Shown here piece after piece: positions 1-7,952 of a stretch of 24,934 nucleotides of DNA; within the stretch, counting starts at the first letter, position 1, and each line of letters starts with the position of its first letter. Position numbers and translations under genes: made by a program. Below the pieces are notes generated by a model. The model saw only the letters and a program-made list of their open reading frames with translations. It was not told where the DNA came from and ran no database searches. Where the stretch lies: the NCBI GenBank assembly GCA_900548725.1, contig URLV01000016.1:1-24934 (forward strand), written 5' to 3'. Origin of the DNA: an uncultured Mycoplasmatota bacterium. GTDB taxonomy: Bacteria; Bacillota_I; Bacilli_A; RF39; UBA660.

Positions 1-662
1 ACTGCTAATTCTTCTAATAGTTTCATGTCTGGGTTTTCTATTGTGAAGTACATTAAAAATGTTATAAATGCATGCACTTGTACAGCTAACAAAAGATATG
101 GATAAAAATATTGAATAATAGCCGAAATTCCACCTATAATTAGAAAAAATAATAATGGCAGTATCTTCTTATCTTTTAATTTTTTTAAATTGCTTAATAG
201 AAAAAACATAGCTATAAAAAAGTATATGAAACACCCTAAGTATAAACTATTTACGCTTTTACCATAAGTATAAATTTTATTTTCATAATTGTAAAAATAT
301 ATTTTATTTACTGTTATCAAAGTAATAGTAATTAAAACTATCAGCGTTAATAAATATTTAACATATTTTAATATTTTTCCATTTAATGATATTACTGAAA
401 TATACTCACAAAACTTTTTAATCCATAGAATAACTAACATACAGTATATTTTTGCGACGTAGATACATATGTCATACTTGTTATAAAATGGGGTTAAGAA
501 ATATAAAGCTAACTCAAAAAATAATTCTAAACAAATAATTATAATAAGATTTTTATATATTTTCTTTTCAATATCTTTGTAATTTTTTTTAGAAAAAAAT
601 ATTACAGACAACAAACACATATAGAAAATTGATTCAATTAGAAAAAATATTCCTGTTCCCAC
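1..662 (-). CDS. Sensor histidine kinase, N-terminal membrane domain (partial, runs off left edge)
   Basis: This reading frame is open from a GTG at 662 to the window edge, giving about 220 residues with no stop. It is dominated by hydrophobic segments, about six or seven predicted membrane helices. It ends in residues reading TIENPDMKLLEELA. A sequence of this type, right after the last helix, is typical of the junction between a 7TM-type sensor domain and the kinase core in gut Bacillota histidine kinases. The kinase domain itself (H-box, ATP-binding domain) would lie outside the window, so the kinase call is inference from the junction. An AAGGG sequence lies about 10 nt before the GTG. 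An in-frame ATG 14 codons later is an alternative start. The gene begins 16 nt after the ANL gene stop, so it is probably cotranscribed with the two ANL genes. It could instead be another type of membrane sensor output protein. Confidence 0.6.
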   Translation of the reverse strand, partial: MGTGIFFLIESIFYMCLLSVIFFSKKNYKDIEKKIYKNLIIIICLELFFELALYFLTPFYNKYDICIYVAKIYCMLVILWIKKFCEYISVISLNGKILKYVKYLLTLIVLITITLITVNKIYFYNYENKIYTYGKSVNSLYLGCFIYFFIAMFFLLSNLKKLKDKKILPLLFFLIIGGISAIIQYFYPYLLLAVQVHAFITFLMYFTIENPDMKLLEELA

Positions 663-678
663 AAAATCACTACCCTTT

Positions 679-2427
679 TTATTCTTTAATTAATTTTTTT
701 ATTTTATTCTTTTCTTCATTATACTCTAAAACTGCTTTATTTTCTAGTAATTTATAATCTATTTTATTTGCATTTGTTAAAGGAATATAATCTACAATTT
801 CAATACTCTCAGGAAATTCATACTCTTTTAAATAATATTTTGAATTTTCATCATTAAAATTATGTAATTCATTTATTATAATATCTTTAGTATTTAGTAA
901 CCCTTTAAATTTTTCTTTTAAAACTACATATACTTTACTAACATATAATTTTTCATCATCTGGTTTTGGCACAACTACGCATTCACTTACATAAGGTAAT
1001 TTATTTATTATTGACTGTAAATTTTCACAATATACTTTATTAATATTTGAGTTTATGTAAAATCTTGAAGTTCTTCCGATTAATGTAAAATATCCTTCTT
1101 TATCTAAATAACCATAATTTTCAGTTTTAAAATACTTCTTATTATTTTTGTAAATAAATTTTTCATCAGTCAATTTTTTATCATTGTAGTATCCTTCAAA
1201 AACGTGTTTACCACTTACACAAAGCATTCCGACTTCATTGTACTTCATTTCTTCTAAAGTATCAGGATTAACAATTATTACATCACTACCAACTAATGCT
1301 TTTCCAACCGTTCCTTTTTTTATTTTAGAACCAAAAGTAATTGTGTTAGCACCTGCTGTTTCTGCATTTCCCGAACCATTACATATATTTATATTTGAAT
1401 TATGTTTGTAAAAAAATTGTAACGCATCATTATATTTGTTTTCTGGTAGAAAATCACCACCAGTAATAAAATCGCTTATGCTTGATAAATCTAATTTATT
1501 ATTATTGATTTTTAAAATAAATTCCAAAATGGCTGGGCATCCAAAAATATAATTTGGTTGTTTTTTCAAATAATATTCAATGCTTTGTTGTGATAAATAT
1601 GGTGTTAAAATAGAATTCCTGCCACATAAGAGTGACATTAGTAATGACGTTACAAAACCATAGGGATAACAAAATGGTATTGTTATCATACTTTTTTCAT
1701 TCTCTTTTATTTTTAGATGGCTAGTATTTTTCATATATATACCTGATGCAAGTACGTTTTTATTTGTTAAAACAACTTTTTTAGGAACACCAGTTGAACC
1801 ACTAGTATACAATATTAATGCGTTGTCACTATAAGTGTTCTTTGAGTGATTATTATAATTAGAAACTATTTTTAAATCACTATAAGATATAAAATCATTA
1901 TAACTAGAAAATGTGTTGGAAACTTCATTAAAATTTTTTTTATTTAAATCTTTACTTGATAATGTTATTATGTTATCTAATTTAGTATTATTTTTTATTT
2001 TATGGTTATGTTCATAATTTTTATTATAGTTGATCAATAACTTTGCTTCATATTCATTTAAATATTTAATATTTTCTTTTTCATTGGAATTTGGATTCAA
2101 AAATGTTGTTATAGCACCTAGTCTATTGACAGCAAAAAAAATACAAACGGCCTGTGTAAAATTAGGCATGCAGACAGCGACAATATCATCCTTCTTTATA
2201 CCTAATTCAGTAAAACTTTTTGAAAGAATATTAGCATTACTTAATAATTCTGAATAAGTTACTTGTAATTTTAAGCAATCTAGTGCAATGTTATCTTTAT
2301 AAAATTTTGTAAGAATTTTTAGAGTATTATAAATAGAAACTGAGGGAATTATAGGATATTTTTCAAAGAATGTATAATTCTTAAAATGTTGTTTTGATTC
2401 AGATGGATAATCAGCATTATTCTTCAT
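679..2427 (-). CDS. ANL-superfamily acyl/aryl-adenylate-forming protein (AMP-binding), full length
   Basis: At 582 aa this is the usual length for the acyl-CoA synthetase/NRPS adenylation/luciferase superfamily, which activates a carboxylate with ATP to an acyl-AMP. The phosphate-binding A3 loop is clear at about residues 207-217 (YTSGSTGVPKK). An A5-like segment is at about 350-358 (NGSGNAETAG). The C-terminal lysine motif is PLTNANKIDY near residue 560. Two core motifs are degenerate. The A7 'TGD', whose Asp normally holds the ribose hydroxyls, reads TEN (435-437), and the A8 hinge region reads GRTSRFYI without the usual Asp. Catalysis may therefore be altered. The substrate cannot be told. 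The start is well supported by AAGGAGGT 6 nt upstream. The first 11 nt overlap the end of the truncated ANL gene upstream, and the sensor kinase gene follows downstream. Confidence 0.85.
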   Translation of the reverse strand: MKNNADYPSESKQHFKNYTFFEKYPIIPSVSIYNTLKILTKFYKDNIALDCLKLQVTYSELLSNANILSKSFTELGIKKDDIVAVCMPNFTQAVCIFFAVNRLGAITTFLNPNSNEKENIKYLNEYEAKLLINYNKNYEHNHKIKNNTKLDNIITLSSKDLNKKNFNEVSNTFSSYNDFISYSDLKIVSNYNNHSKNTYSDNALILYTSGSTGVPKKVVLTNKNVLASGIYMKNTSHLKIKENEKSMITIPFCYPYGFVTSLLMSLLCGRNSILTPYLSQQSIEYYLKKQPNYIFGCPAILEFILKINNNKLDLSSISDFITGGDFLPENKYNDALQFFYKHNSNINICNGSGNAETAGANTITFGSKIKKGTVGKALVGSDVIIVNPDTLEEMKYNEVGMLCVSGKHVFEGYYNDKKLTDEKFIYKNNKKYFKTENYGYLDKEGYFTLIGRTSRFYINSNINKVYCENLQSIINKLPYVSECVVVPKPDDEKLYVSKVYVVLKEKFKGLLNTKDIIINELHNFNDENSKYYLKEYEFPESIEIVDYIPLTNANKIDYKLLENKAVLEYNEEKNKIKKLIKE

Positions 2428-3424
2428 ATTTTACCTCCTTTATCTTTAAGATCTTTTTTAATTCTTTTTTGTTATCTTTTATTGTATAATTTTCTATCTT
2501 ATCATTATTAATTGTGAAAAAGCCTTCATACATGCTGGTTGCTGCAACAGTATAGTTTGGTTTATGTTTAATGATGTTTTTAACAAATATATTTCTTTCA
2601 AATCTAGGTTCCATAAAAACAGTACATCCATAAGTCAATGATAAATGTAAAGATGTGCTTAATCCTGTAGAATACCATGGGGGTATTAATTGATAAAATT
2701 TTTGATTTCTAGATATATCCACACCACATTCTGGATAAGAGAAAACACTATTTTGAAAACTTTCATTTGACAATAATATACTTTTCGAAGCACCAGTTGT
2801 ACCACTTGAATATACCATTGCCAATGGAAGATTTTCTTCATAATTTATATAATTATTGTTATGATTATGTTTGCCATCCTTAATGAAATTATCCCAGTAT
2901 AATTCATTGCTATTTTTTTCTCTTTTATAGCAAGATGCTTTCTTTATTAATGCTGAATTAAGCGTTGGTATTATTATTATAGTTTTAATTCTTGATTTTT
3001 TTATACATTCTTTTAATTCAGAATAAAAAATATCCATAACAATTAAAATGTCACTTTCGCAATCACTGATTCTATTTATTAAATTATTTTTGTCAAAATA
3101 TGGAGCAATCATATTAGAAACTGCACCAATTTTTGATAATGCATAAAATGTATATGCAATTTCTGGTATGCCAGCACAACAAACCGTCACAAAATCTCCT
3201 TTTTTTATCCCATATTCGGTAAATGATTTTGATGTTTTTTCAACATTCTTGAAAAAATTAGAGAAAGTTATATTATTAGCAAAATATTCTAATGCTATAT
3301 CATGTTTATAGTTAATATTATTATCATAAATTGTGTTGTATACTATATCCATTTTGTTATTATTACTTTTATCTTGTATATAATATTTTTTCCATATTTG
3401 TTCTTCAGAAGGTAATTTTTTCAT
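2417..3424 (-). CDS. Truncated ANL-superfamily protein (N-terminal AMP-binding part only)
   Basis: This 335-aa product has the N-terminal half of an adenylate-forming enzyme, including the A3 loop VYSSGTTGASKS and the following AATSMYEG segment. It stops before the A5, A7, A8 and A10 motifs, where relatives have about 200 more residues. After the conserved part comes a short lysine-rich tail (KKELKKILKIKEVKYEE) that also encodes the ribosome binding site of the next gene. This looks like an internal deletion that left the frame open. I place the start at the ATG at 3424, with AGGTGAGG just upstream, and not at the GTG seven codons earlier. It may be a decaying remnant or a retained half-enzyme working with the full-length ANL protein it overlaps. 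It is the first gene of its transcription unit and has an extended -10 promoter. Confidence 0.75.
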   Translation of the reverse strand: MKKLPSEEQIWKKYYIQDKSNNNKMDIVYNTIYDNNINYKHDIALEYFANNITFSNFFKNVEKTSKSFTEYGIKKGDFVTVCCAGIPEIAYTFYALSKIGAVSNMIAPYFDKNNLINRISDCESDILIVMDIFYSELKECIKKSRIKTIIIIPTLNSALIKKASCYKREKNSNELYWDNFIKDGKHNHNNNYINYEENLPLAMVYSSGTTGASKSILLSNESFQNSVFSYPECGVDISRNQKFYQLIPPWYSTGLSTSLHLSLTYGCTVFMEPRFERNIFVKNIIKHKPNYTVAATSMYEGFFTINNDKIENYTIKDNKKELKKILKIKEVKYEE

Positions 3425-3449
3425 AGTCCTCACCTCACTTGTCACTTAT

Positions 3450-3458
3450 ATTATAACA
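3450..3458 (-). promoter_or_regulatory. Extended -10 promoter for the ANL-kinase operon
   Basis: On the minus strand the sequence reads TGTTATAAT, an extended -10 element (TG-N-TATAAT), 26 nt before the ANL start codon. The -35 region 17 nt upstream (TTTAAG) is weak, as is common with extended -10 promoters. Confidence 0.55.
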
Positions 3459-3524
3459 AATAAAATTTATTTCTTAAATAATGTCTAAAAATAATGTTTT
3501 TATGTTTAAAATATATTAGAACAT

Positions 3525-3554
3525 AAAAAAACTCAAATTTGAGTTTGAGTTTTT
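3525..3554 (-). terminator. Rho-independent terminator of tuf
   Basis: A perfect inverted repeat, AAACTC-AAATTT-GAGTTT (3529-3546), is followed on the minus strand by a run of T. It starts just 2 nt past the tuf stop codon. It also has A/T runs on both sides, so it could terminate weakly from the other direction. Confidence 0.8.
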
Positions 3555-3556
3555 AA

Positions 3557-4726
3557 TTATTCAATGATTTCTGAAACAGTACCTGCTCCAACAGTACGTC
3601 CACCTTCACGGATAGAGAATTTAGTACCATTTTCTAGAGCAACTGTACTAATTAAATCTACAGTCATATCTACATTGTCTCCTGGCATAACCATTTCAAC
3701 ACCTGCAGGTAATTCTACAACTCCTGTAACGTCAGTAGTTCTGAAATAGAATTGAGGTCTGTAGTTTGAGAAGAATGGAGTATGACGTCCGCCTTCTTCT
3801 TTGCTTAGTACGTATACAGTAGCTTTGAATTTGTGATGAGGAGTAACGCTTCCTGGTTTACATAAAACTTGTCCACGTTCAACTTGATCACGAGAAATAC
3901 CACGTAATAATACACCAGCATTATCTCCAGCTTCTGCGTAATCTAATGATTTTCTGAACATTTCAATTCCTGTTACAACAGTCTTTTGAGTATCTCTTAA
4001 ACCAACGATTTCAACTTCGTCATTTAATTTTAATTGTCCACGTTCAACACGTCCTGTAACAACAGTACCACGTCCTGAAATTGTGAATACGTCTTCAATA
4101 CTCATTAAGAATGGTTTATCAGTATCTCTAACAGGATCTGGGATATAAGTATCAACAGCAGCCATTAAGTCTCTGATTGATTGTTCTGCAGCAGCATCTC
4201 CTTCAAGAGCTTTTAATGCAGATCCTTTAATTATAGGACATTCTGAATCAAATCCATATTCTCCTAATAATTCTCTGATTTCCATTTCTACTAATTCTAA
4301 TAGTTCTGGATCATCAACTTGATCACATTTGTTCATGTAAACAACGATTTTTGGAACTCCAACTTGACGAGCAAGTAAGATATGTTCTCTAGTTTGAGGC
4401 ATAGGACCATCTGCAGCTGAAACAACTAAGATAGCTCCATCCATTTGTGCAGCACCTGTGATCATGTTTTTAACATAGTCAGCATGTCCTGGACAATCTA
4501 CGTGAGCATAATGACGTTTTTCAGTTTCATACTCAACGTGAGCAGTATTAATTGTAATACCTCTTTCTCTTTCTTCTGGAGCACTATCGATAGCACTATA
4601 ATCCATGAAGTTTTTACTAAATAATTTTGAAATAGCAGCAGTTAAAGTTGTTTTACCATGGTCAACGTGTCCAATAGTACCAATATTAACATGTGGCTTA
4701 CTTCTATCATATTTTTCTCTTGCCAT
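3557..4726 (-). CDS. tuf: Translation elongation factor Tu
   Basis: EF-Tu delivers aminoacyl-tRNA to the ribosomal A site as a GTP complex. The 389-aa product carries all G-domain motifs near the N-terminus: GHVDHGKTT (P-loop), DCPGHADY (switch II), NKCD and GSALKAL. Domains 2 and 3 follow, with the conserved GRGTVVTGRVERG segment. The length is slightly below the usual 393-397 aa. The start has a good ribosome binding site (AAGGAAGG). It lies after fusA as in the classical str operon, but the 111-nt gap contains its own promoter, so it can be transcribed separately. A strong terminator follows immediately. Confidence 0.98.
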   Translation of the reverse strand: MAREKYDRSKPHVNIGTIGHVDHGKTTLTAAISKLFSKNFMDYSAIDSAPEERERGITINTAHVEYETEKRHYAHVDCPGHADYVKNMITGAAQMDGAILVVSAADGPMPQTREHILLARQVGVPKIVVYMNKCDQVDDPELLELVEMEIRELLGEYGFDSECPIIKGSALKALEGDAAAEQSIRDLMAAVDTYIPDPVRDTDKPFLMSIEDVFTISGRGTVVTGRVERGQLKLNDEVEIVGLRDTQKTVVTGIEMFRKSLDYAEAGDNAGVLLRGISRDQVERGQVLCKPGSVTPHHKFKATVYVLSKEEGGRHTPFFSNYRPQFYFRTTDVTGVVELPAGVEMVMPGDNVDMTVDLISTVALENGTKFSIREGGRTVGAGTVSEIIE

Positions 4727-4767
4727 AATTTTTTTCCTTCCTTTTTAATTAAATTATTACATAATAT

Positions 4768-4796
4768 ATTTTATCTAATTCTTGAATATAATTCAA
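4768..4796 (-). promoter_or_regulatory. Promoter for tuf in the fusA-tuf gap
   Basis: The minus strand has TTGAAT (4791-4796), a 17-nt spacer and TAAAAT (4768-4773), about 40 nt before the tuf start. The -35 is part of a small inverted repeat, CTTGAAT-TAT-ATTCAAG. This would allow tuf to be expressed above the level of the upstream str genes. Confidence 0.5.
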
Positions 4797-4837
4797 GTAT
4801 TATTTTAGTTTATATACACTTTTTTGTGTATTTTTGA

Positions 4838-6910
4838 CTAGTTTGCACTATTCTTTTTAATTATTTCTTCAGAAATTGATTTTGGAACTTCTTCATAATG
4901 ATCTAAAGTCATAACAAAGTTTCCTCTACCTTGTGTATTACTACGTAATGTTGTAGCATAACCAAACATTTCTGATAATGGAACCATTGCAGTAATTTGT
5001 AATGCATTTCCACGAGATTCTTGTCCCATTGGACGTCCTCTACGGCTTGTTAAGTCTCCCATTACGTTACCCATGTATTCATCAGGTGTTGTAACGTCTA
5101 CTTTCATTATTGGTTCTAATAAAACTGCTTTACATTTATTTTTTGCTTCTTTTAAAGCCATACTTGCAGCAATTTTAAATGCCATTTCTGATGAGTCTAC
5201 ATCATGGTATGATCCATCGAATAATGTAGCTTTAATGTCAACCATTGGATATCCAGCTAAGATACCTCCAGCCATAGCTTCTTGTAAACCTTTATCAGTT
5301 ACTGGAATATATTCACGAGGAACTACACCACCAACGATTTGATCAACAAATTCATATCCTTTTTCAAGATTTGGTTCAAATTTAATCCATACATGTCCAT
5401 ATTGTCCACGTCCACCAGATTGTTTAATGTATTTTCCTTCGCATTCAGCAGCTTGAGTAATTGTTTCACGATAAGCAACTTGTGGTTTACCTATGTTAGC
5501 TTCTACGTTAAATTCTCTTTTCATTCTGTCAACAATAACGTCTAAGTGTAATTCACCCATACCACTTATAACAGTTTGTCCTGTTTCATGGTCAGTTCTT
5601 GCTCTAAATGTTGGATCTTCTTCAGCTAATTTTTGTAAAGCTAGTGCCATTTTATCTTGGTCACCTTTACTCTTTGGTTCAATAGCTAAATCTATAACTG
5701 GTTCTGGGAATTCCATACCGTTCATAACAACTGGATTTTTTTCATCACATAGTGTATCAGCAGTTGTTGTATTTTTTAAACCTACTGCAGCAGCAATTTC
5801 ACCACAGTAAACTTCTGTAATTTCTTTTCTTTGATTTGCATGCATTTGTAAGATACGTCCGATTCTTTCTTTTGTATTTTTTGTACTATTTAATACATAA
5901 GAACCGCTTGTTAACTTACCTGCATAAACTCTAAAGAATGCTAATCTTCCTACAAATGGATCTGTCATGATTTTGAATGCCATTGCTGTGAATGGTTCAG
6001 AATCACTTGGATGACGTTTTACTAAATTTCCGTCTTTATCAGTACAGTCAATTCCTTCTACATCAGTTGGAGCTGGCATGTAATCTATTACAGCATCTAG
6101 TGCTAATTTAACACCCATGTTAGATAATGCACTACCACACATTACTGGGAAGAATTCAGCAGCTAGAACACCTTTTCTGATAGCTTTCTTAATCATTTCA
6201 ACAGAAACTTCATTACCTTCTAAGTAAGTTTCCATTAATTCATCATCAAATTCAGCAGCTTTTTCAACTAATTCAATATGTTTAGCTTCTGCTAAATCTT
6301 TTAAATCAGCTGGAATTTCGATTTCAGTGTAATCTTCATGTTCACCACCATCAAAATGGTAAGCTTTCATTGTTACTAAATCAATAACTCCATTGAATTC
6401 GTTCTCTGCTCCTATTGGCCATTCAATTGGTGCATAATTTACACCTAATCTTTTACCAACAGTATCTAGAGTAAATTCAAAATCTGCTCCAAGTTTATCC
6501 ATTTTATTTGCAAATATCATTCTTGGAACTTTATATTCGCTTGCTTGTCTCCAAACAGTTTCACTTTGTGGTTCAACACCAGCATTTGAGTCTAATAAAC
6601 AGATTGCTCCGTCTAATACTCTTAAACTTCTTTGAACTTCTACTGTGAAGTCTACGTGTCCTGGAGTATCTATGATATTAAGTCTATAACCTTTCCAATG
6701 TGCAGTTGTTGCAGCACTTGTAATTGTTATACCTCTTTCTTTTTCTTGTTCCATCCAGTCCATTTGAGATTCTCCATCATGAGTTTCTCCTATTTTATGA
6801 GTTATACCTGTATGGAATAAAACACGTTCTGTAAATGTAGTTTTTCCGGCATCGATGTGAGCCATGATACCGATATTTCTTAATTTGTCAATTGAAACGT
6901 CTCTTGCCAT
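4838..6910 (-). CDS. fusA: Translation elongation factor G
   Basis: EF-G drives GTP-dependent translocation of tRNA and mRNA on the ribosome. The 690-aa product has the expected length. The N-terminal GTPase domain shows AHIDAGKTTFTER, DTPGHVDFTVEV and NKMDK. The rest follows the standard five-domain plan, including the domain IV segment GGRGQYGHVWI and the C-terminal EMFGYATTLRS motif. The start ATG is preceded by TAGGAGAG, which overlaps the rpsG stop, so the two genes are closely coupled (9 nt gap). Order rpsL-rpsG-fusA-tuf is the conserved bacterial str arrangement. Confidence 0.98.
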   Translation of the reverse strand: MARDVSIDKLRNIGIMAHIDAGKTTFTERVLFHTGITHKIGETHDGESQMDWMEQEKERGITITSAATTAHWKGYRLNIIDTPGHVDFTVEVQRSLRVLDGAICLLDSNAGVEPQSETVWRQASEYKVPRMIFANKMDKLGADFEFTLDTVGKRLGVNYAPIEWPIGAENEFNGVIDLVTMKAYHFDGGEHEDYTEIEIPADLKDLAEAKHIELVEKAAEFDDELMETYLEGNEVSVEMIKKAIRKGVLAAEFFPVMCGSALSNMGVKLALDAVIDYMPAPTDVEGIDCTDKDGNLVKRHPSDSEPFTAMAFKIMTDPFVGRLAFFRVYAGKLTSGSYVLNSTKNTKERIGRILQMHANQRKEITEVYCGEIAAAVGLKNTTTADTLCDEKNPVVMNGMEFPEPVIDLAIEPKSKGDQDKMALALQKLAEEDPTFRARTDHETGQTVISGMGELHLDVIVDRMKREFNVEANIGKPQVAYRETITQAAECEGKYIKQSGGRGQYGHVWIKFEPNLEKGYEFVDQIVGGVVPREYIPVTDKGLQEAMAGGILAGYPMVDIKATLFDGSYHDVDSSEMAFKIAASMALKEAKNKCKAVLLEPIMKVDVTTPDEYMGNVMGDLTSRRGRPMGQESRGNALQITAMVPLSEMFGYATTLRSNTQGRGNFVMTLDHYEEVPKSISEEIIKKNSAN

Positions 6911-6919
6911 ATTTCTCTC

Positions 6920-7387
6920 CTACCATCTAAAGTGAGCAAATGCTTTATTTGCTTCAGCCATTTTGTGAGTATCTTCACGTTTTTTAACAGCAGCTCCAGT
7001 TCCGTTTGCTGCGTCCATGATTTCGTTAGCTAATTTGTTAGCCATTCCTCTACCATGTCCATTTTTAGAGTATTGAATTAACCAACGTAATCCTAATGTT
7101 TGTCTTCTATCTGGTCTAACTTCGATTGGAACTTGATAGTTAGATCCACCTACACGACGAGATTTTACTTCAAGTAATGGCATAATGTTTTCCATAGCAG
7201 CATTAAATACTTCTAATGGGTCTTTGCCAGTTTTTTCTTTAATTTGATCAAATGCATCGTATACTATTTTTTCAGCAGTACCTTTTTTACCATCAAGCAT
7301 AACTGCATTGATTAATTTAGTTACTACTTTAGAGTTATATAATGCATCTGGTAATACATCACGCTTTTCAGCACGTCTTTTACGCAT
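6920..7387 (-). CDS. rpsG: 30S ribosomal protein S7
   Basis: S7 organises the 3' major domain of 16S rRNA and contacts mRNA and tRNA in the E site. The 155-aa product has the normal length, with the typical start MRKRRAEKRDVLPD, the YQVPIEVRPDRR segment and a C-terminal KANKAFAHFRW-like end. It sits 22 nt downstream of rpsL and 9 nt upstream of fusA. It has a clear AAGGAGG-type ribosome binding site. In other bacteria S7 represses this operon post-transcriptionally. I see no obvious copy of the S7 rRNA site in the short rpsL-rpsG gap. Confidence 0.97.
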   Translation of the reverse strand: MRKRRAEKRDVLPDALYNSKVVTKLINAVMLDGKKGTAEKIVYDAFDQIKEKTGKDPLEVFNAAMENIMPLLEVKSRRVGGSNYQVPIEVRPDRRQTLGLRWLIQYSKNGHGRGMANKLANEIMDAANGTGAAVKKREDTHKMAEANKAFAHFRW

Positions 7388-7409
7388 AATTTTCCTCCTT
7401 ATTTATTTT

Positions 7410-7823
7410 TTACTTTTTAGGTTTTTTAGTACCATATTTACTTCTACCTTGTTTTCTATCATTTACTCCTTGAGTATCTAATGCACCACGGATTACATGA
7501 TAACGAACACCGATTAAGTCTTTAACACGTCCTCCACGGATTAAAACAACACTATGTTCTTGTAAGTTATGTCCTTCTCCTGGAATATATGTATCAACTT
7601 CTTTTCCGTTAGATAATCTAACACGAGCATACTTTCTTAAAGCTGAGTTTGGTTTCTTTGGAGTTTTAGTACCAACACGAGTACAAACACCTCTCATTTG
7701 TGGATGATTAGTATCAGTTACTTTTCTATCCTTACTGTTAAAACCAATATTTAATACTGGGCTCTTTTTTCTGCTAGTTTTTTTAGTTCTTTTTTTTCTA
7801 ACTAATTGTTGTATTGTAGGCAT
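7410..7823 (-). CDS. rpsL: 30S ribosomal protein S12
   Basis: S12 lies at the decoding centre and controls accuracy. Streptomycin resistance mutations map here. The 137-aa protein has the typical Bacilli length. It contains the conserved TPKKPNSALRK loop with both lysines (K56, K57, equivalent to E. coli K43/K44), which is the drug-sensitive form. The second functional loop reads RVKDLIGVRYH. Residue 104 is Ile where almost all bacteria have Pro (E. coli P91, the KDLPGVRYH loop), a position where changes affect streptomycin response. The start has AGAAAGGAAAG upstream. It is the first gene of the rpsL-rpsG-fusA unit. Confidence 0.97.
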   Translation of the reverse strand: MPTIQQLVRKKRTKKTSRKKSPVLNIGFNSKDRKVTDTNHPQMRGVCTRVGTKTPKKPNSALRKYARVRLSNGKEVDTYIPGEGHNLQEHSVVLIRGGRVKDLIGVRYHVIRGALDTQGVNDRKQGRSKYGTKKPKK

Positions 7824-7844
7824 ATATTTCTTTCCTTTCTACGT

Positions 7845-7905
7845 ACACACGTCCAGGTGTGTCAAATTACTTTTTAAAGATAAGTTCTACATATAAATAG
7901 AACTT
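7845..7905 (-). promoter_or_regulatory. Structured rpsL leader with two hairpins
   Basis: Between the promoter and the rpsL ribosome binding site, the minus-strand leader can form two hairpins: AAGTTCTA/TAGAACTT (7882-7905) and ACACAC-CTGGAC-GTGTGT (7845-7862). Neither is followed by a T run, so they are not terminators. They may be a site for ribosomal-protein autoregulation, but I do not recognise a known family. Confidence 0.4.
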
Positions 7906-7923
7906 AAGATTAAATGCGTTATT

Positions 7924-7952
7924 AATATAACATTTTATGGTTTTTGTGTCAA
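7924..7952 (-). promoter_or_regulatory. Strong promoter for rpsL-rpsG-fusA
   Basis: The minus strand has a consensus TTGACA (7947-7952), a 17-nt spacer and TATATT (7924-7929). The -35 box overlaps the last bases and stop codon of the preceding transglutaminase-like gene. Expected transcription start is near 7917, about 95 nt before the rpsL start. Confidence 0.8.

Noticed and set aside
2030..2257. Plus-strand open frame of 75 codons inside the ANL gene
   Set aside because: It is a mirror of a well-supported coding region, has no ribosome binding site and no recognisable motif.
4817..4829. ATACAC-AAAAAA-GTGTAT hairpin after fusA as a terminator
   Set aside because: It is short and not followed by a T run on the minus strand. 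fusA probably reads through into tuf at least partly.
5073..5810. Plus-strand open frames opposite fusA
   Set aside because: Antisense shadows of EF-G, with no ribosome binding sites or domain patterns.
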